Source of the DNA: an uncultured Oscillospiraceae bacterium
Lineage (GTDB): Bacteria > Bacillota > Clostridia > Oscillospirales > Oscillospiraceae
NCBI GenBank assembly: GCA_910579965.1
Contig: CAJTWF010000047.1
Span: forward strand, 1 to 12,823
Direction: 5' to 3'
Length of the DNA: 12,823 nucleotides
Under the pieces are notes generated by a model. It made no database searches and was not told where the DNA came from. It saw only the letters and a program-made list of their open reading frames with translations. This document shows positions 12,796-12,823 of this stretch, piece by piece; position 1 is the stretch's first letter, and each line of letters starts with the position of its first letter. The translations under genes were made by a program, and so were the position numbers.

Positions 12796-12823
12796 ATGGA
12801 GGACCCCCGTCGAACAAACGGCG
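12796..12823 (+). CDS. ISAs1-family transposase, 5' end only (runs off the window)
   Basis: Only the first nine complete codons lie in the window, MEDPRRTNG, preceded in frame by KAGLEQ. Together they match the conserved start of ISAs1-type transposases, in which a short helix leads to (I)EDPRRTxG before the first catalytic domain. I placed the start at the ATG at 12796, which has GGAG a few bases upstream. An in-frame TAA at 12775 blocks the earlier ATG at 12760, which would in any case be almost leaderless from the promoter at 12725. Whether the rest of the gene is intact cannot be seen. Confidence 0.55.

Noticed and set aside
1..12823. CRISPR array, tRNA or rRNA genes
   Set aside because: No regularly spaced direct repeats, no cloverleaf with TTCGANNC-type arm and no rRNA-like stretch were found by eye on either strand.

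Overview
The window looks like a chromosomal segment of a GC-rich, low-GC-lineage-derived Firmicute, most likely an Oscillospiraceae-type gut Clostridia (Flavonifractor/Lawsonibacter/Oscillibacter-like). The reasons are the strong GGAGG ribosome binding sites, sigma-A promoters of the TTGACA/TATAAT type with 17-bp spacers, an L27 protein with the Firmicutes-specific cleaved N-terminus beside the Prp protease, and housekeeping proteins of clostridial character. The taxon is inferred from protein character and cannot be fixed without a search.

Layout. Positions 1-1230 are a graveyard of mobile elements. It holds an internally deleted IS630-family element with both inverted ends kept, then the 5' two thirds of an IS5-family transposase. 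That transposase ends abruptly inside the last 33 codons of a carboxymuconolactone-decarboxylase-like gene. Positions 1270-5170 hold a small protein-kinase-like gene (minus strand), glutaminase glsA, an RsuA/RluB-type 16S rRNA pseudouridine synthase and a PucR/CdaR-type regulator (all plus strand), separated by clear promoters and hairpin terminators. Positions 5370-6540 hold mtnN-luxS (minus strand), the two-step route that detoxifies S-adenosylhomocysteine and yields the autoinducer-2 precursor.

Positions 6600-7030 contain no credible gene. They are a cluster of palindromic repeats, including a 160-bp element with IS5-like ends and TTA target duplications, a 41-bp relative directly next to it, and a further 18-bp-arm inverted repeat.

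Positions 7068-12430, all on the minus strand, form a translation and ribosome-assembly block. In transcription order it runs rplU (L21), prp, rpmA (L27), terminator, tag (3-methyladenine glycosylase), a fresh promoter, obgE, rimM, trmD, and finally an HTH membrane regulator with its own promoter and a likely self-operator. The products work on one theme: L21 and L27 are large-subunit proteins, Prp trims L27, ObgE is a 50S assembly GTPase, RimM is a 30S assembly factor, and TrmD methylates tRNA G37.

The right edge (12430-12823) is another mobile zone. It has the 3' end of an ISAs1-family transposase on the minus strand, frameshifted by a 14-bp tandem duplication, interrupted by the left end of a second ISAs1-type element that runs off the window.

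I did not find an undescribed multi-gene system. The most interesting material is the IS-derived small repeats, the chimeric IS5/decarboxylase junction, the nested ISAs1 ends, and regulatory details of the ribosomal block.
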